Assembly (NCBI GenBank): GCA_017553665.1
Contig: JAFZKM010000342.1
Coordinates: 1-5,906, forward strand
Length of the DNA stretch: 5,906 nt
Source of the DNA: Lachnospiraceae bacterium
GTDB lineage: Bacteria > Bacillota_A > Clostridia > Lachnospirales > Lachnospiraceae
Direction of reading: 5' to 3'
Shown here: piece after piece, positions 5,292 through 5,906 of the stretch
How the letters are laid out: each line of letters starts with the position of its first letter
Position numbering within the stretch: the first letter of the stretch is position 1
Program-made: the position numbers and the translations under genes
Notes under the pieces: generated by a model
The model's input: only the letters and a program-made list of their open reading frames with translations
Told to the model about the DNA's origin: nothing
The model's database searches: none

Positions 5292-5906
5292 TTATTCGGT
5301 TATTTTTGTGTGAGGAATTTTGGAAAATATGTAATCTGCGAGTTCCTGAACTCCCTCGCCGGTTTTTGCGCTTATCCTGAAGACCGTTATCGAAGGGTTA
5401 AGCTTACGTGCCGCGGCTTCGGCCGCATCGGGATCAAAGTCGAAAACAGGAAGCGTATCGATCTTGTTTATGACCATGATATCCGACTTCTCATACATGA
5501 GCGGATACTTGACCGGTTTGTCATCGCCTTCGGGGACGCTTAAGATCGTAATGTTGAGCATCGCGCCGGTGTCGAATTCGGCGGGACAGACCAGATTGCC
5601 TATATTCTCGAGCACGACAAGGTCGGGAGAGAGGTCCTCGATCTCACGGATGCCCTGCCTGGTCATGTCGGCGTCGAGATGGCACATTCCGCCGGTATGG
5701 AGCTGTATCGAGGGGATGCCCGCTGCCGCTATCGTACGGGCGTCGACATCGGAGTCGATATCAGCCTCCATCACGGCCCATTTGAGCCTGCCCTTAAAGT
5801 AAGGCGCGAGCGCGAGGAGAGTGCTTGTTTTGCCGCTGCCCGGCGCAGACATCAGATTGATCAGGAAAATGCCCCGGGAGCTCAGTTCACCGCGCAATAC
5901 GTCAGC
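5292..5906 (-). CDS. hypB: Nickel incorporation GTPase HypB-like paralogue (copy 2), 5' end outside window
   Basis: A second HypB-family GTPase, cut by the right edge. The frame is open to the last base and its first visible residues, ADVLRGELSSRG, align with ADMLRKRLAAQG (21-32) of copy 1, so about 20 N-terminal residues are missing; the TTG at 5895-5897 is internal and not the start. Counting from the edge, the P-loop is SAPGSGKTS (20-28), the metal site is Cys75-His76 in GGMCHLDADM, Cys107 lies in NLVCPAEFDTG, and SVPEGDDKP, NKID and ISAKTGEG follow. The Cys75-Cys107 spacing equals that of copy 1. The switch region differs (MEADIDSDVDART, one residue shorter) and the extra Cys is lacking. 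The two copies are near-identical in the metal/GTP blocks but well diverged elsewhere, so this is an old duplication or separate acquisition. It may serve the same hydrogenase or another Ni enzyme such as CO dehydrogenase; the window does not decide. A hypA partner could lie upstream. Confidence 0.92.
   Translation of the reverse strand, partial: ADVLRGELSSRGIFLINLMSAPGSGKTSTLLALAPYFKGRLKWAVMEADIDSDVDARTIAAAGIPSIQLHTGGMCHLDADMTRQGIREIEDLSPDLVVLENIGNLVCPAEFDTGAMLNITILSVPEGDDKPVKYPLMYEKSDIMVINKIDTLPVFDFDPDAAEAAARKLNPSITVFRISAKTGEGVQELADYIFSKIPHTKITE

Overview
The window looks like chromosomal DNA from an anaerobic, hydrogen-metabolising bacterium, most likely a member of the Bacillota (Clostridia). 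That placement is an inference from moderate GC, frequent AGG/AGA and ATA codons, strong GGAGG-type ribosome binding sites, and the combination of a low-molecular-weight tyrosine phosphatase, a type-B carboxylesterase and archaeal/clostridial-style HypB proteins. No mobile element, rRNA, tRNA or CRISPR array is visible. The sequence is gene-dense, with six protein genes, the last of them cut by the right edge.

Layout: (1) Positions 55-516 (+) encode a low-molecular-weight protein tyrosine phosphatase. (2) It converges on a carboxylesterase at 553-1944 (-). A GC-rich hairpin at 520-541 separates the two and works best as the esterase's terminator, because its U-rich tail is formed by the last codons of the phosphatase gene. 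(3) The 132-bp divergent region 1945-2076 carries two predicted promoters whose core elements share the same bases. (4) A two-gene + strand operon follows: a six-TM voltage-gated-type K+ channel with two C-terminal RCK_C (TrkA_C) domains (2077-3249), then, 11 bp later, a four-TM calcineurin-like metallophosphoesterase (3261-4508). (5) The end of that operon overlaps by 20 bp the 3' end of a convergent hypB gene (4489-5172, -). (6) Upstream of this hypB is a second, diverged hypB paralogue (5292-5906, -, 5' end outside the window). The two are separated by a 119-bp AT-rich spacer with a consensus -10 box and a 28-bp dyad where transcription would start.

How the genes relate: the two HypB proteins are SIMIBI-class GTPases that deliver nickel during [NiFe]-hydrogenase (or other Ni-enzyme) maturation, so the right side is the edge of a nickel-maturation locus continuing beyond the window. 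The channel/phosphoesterase pair forms a separate membrane operon. The phosphatase and esterase look like ordinary housekeeping or peripheral-metabolism genes. The parts most worth a second look are the tandem hypB pair (the downstream copy has an extra Cys creating a C-x-x-C-H at the nickel site), the NikR-operator-sized dyad between them, and the channel with duplicated RCK_C domains and no RCK_N domain.
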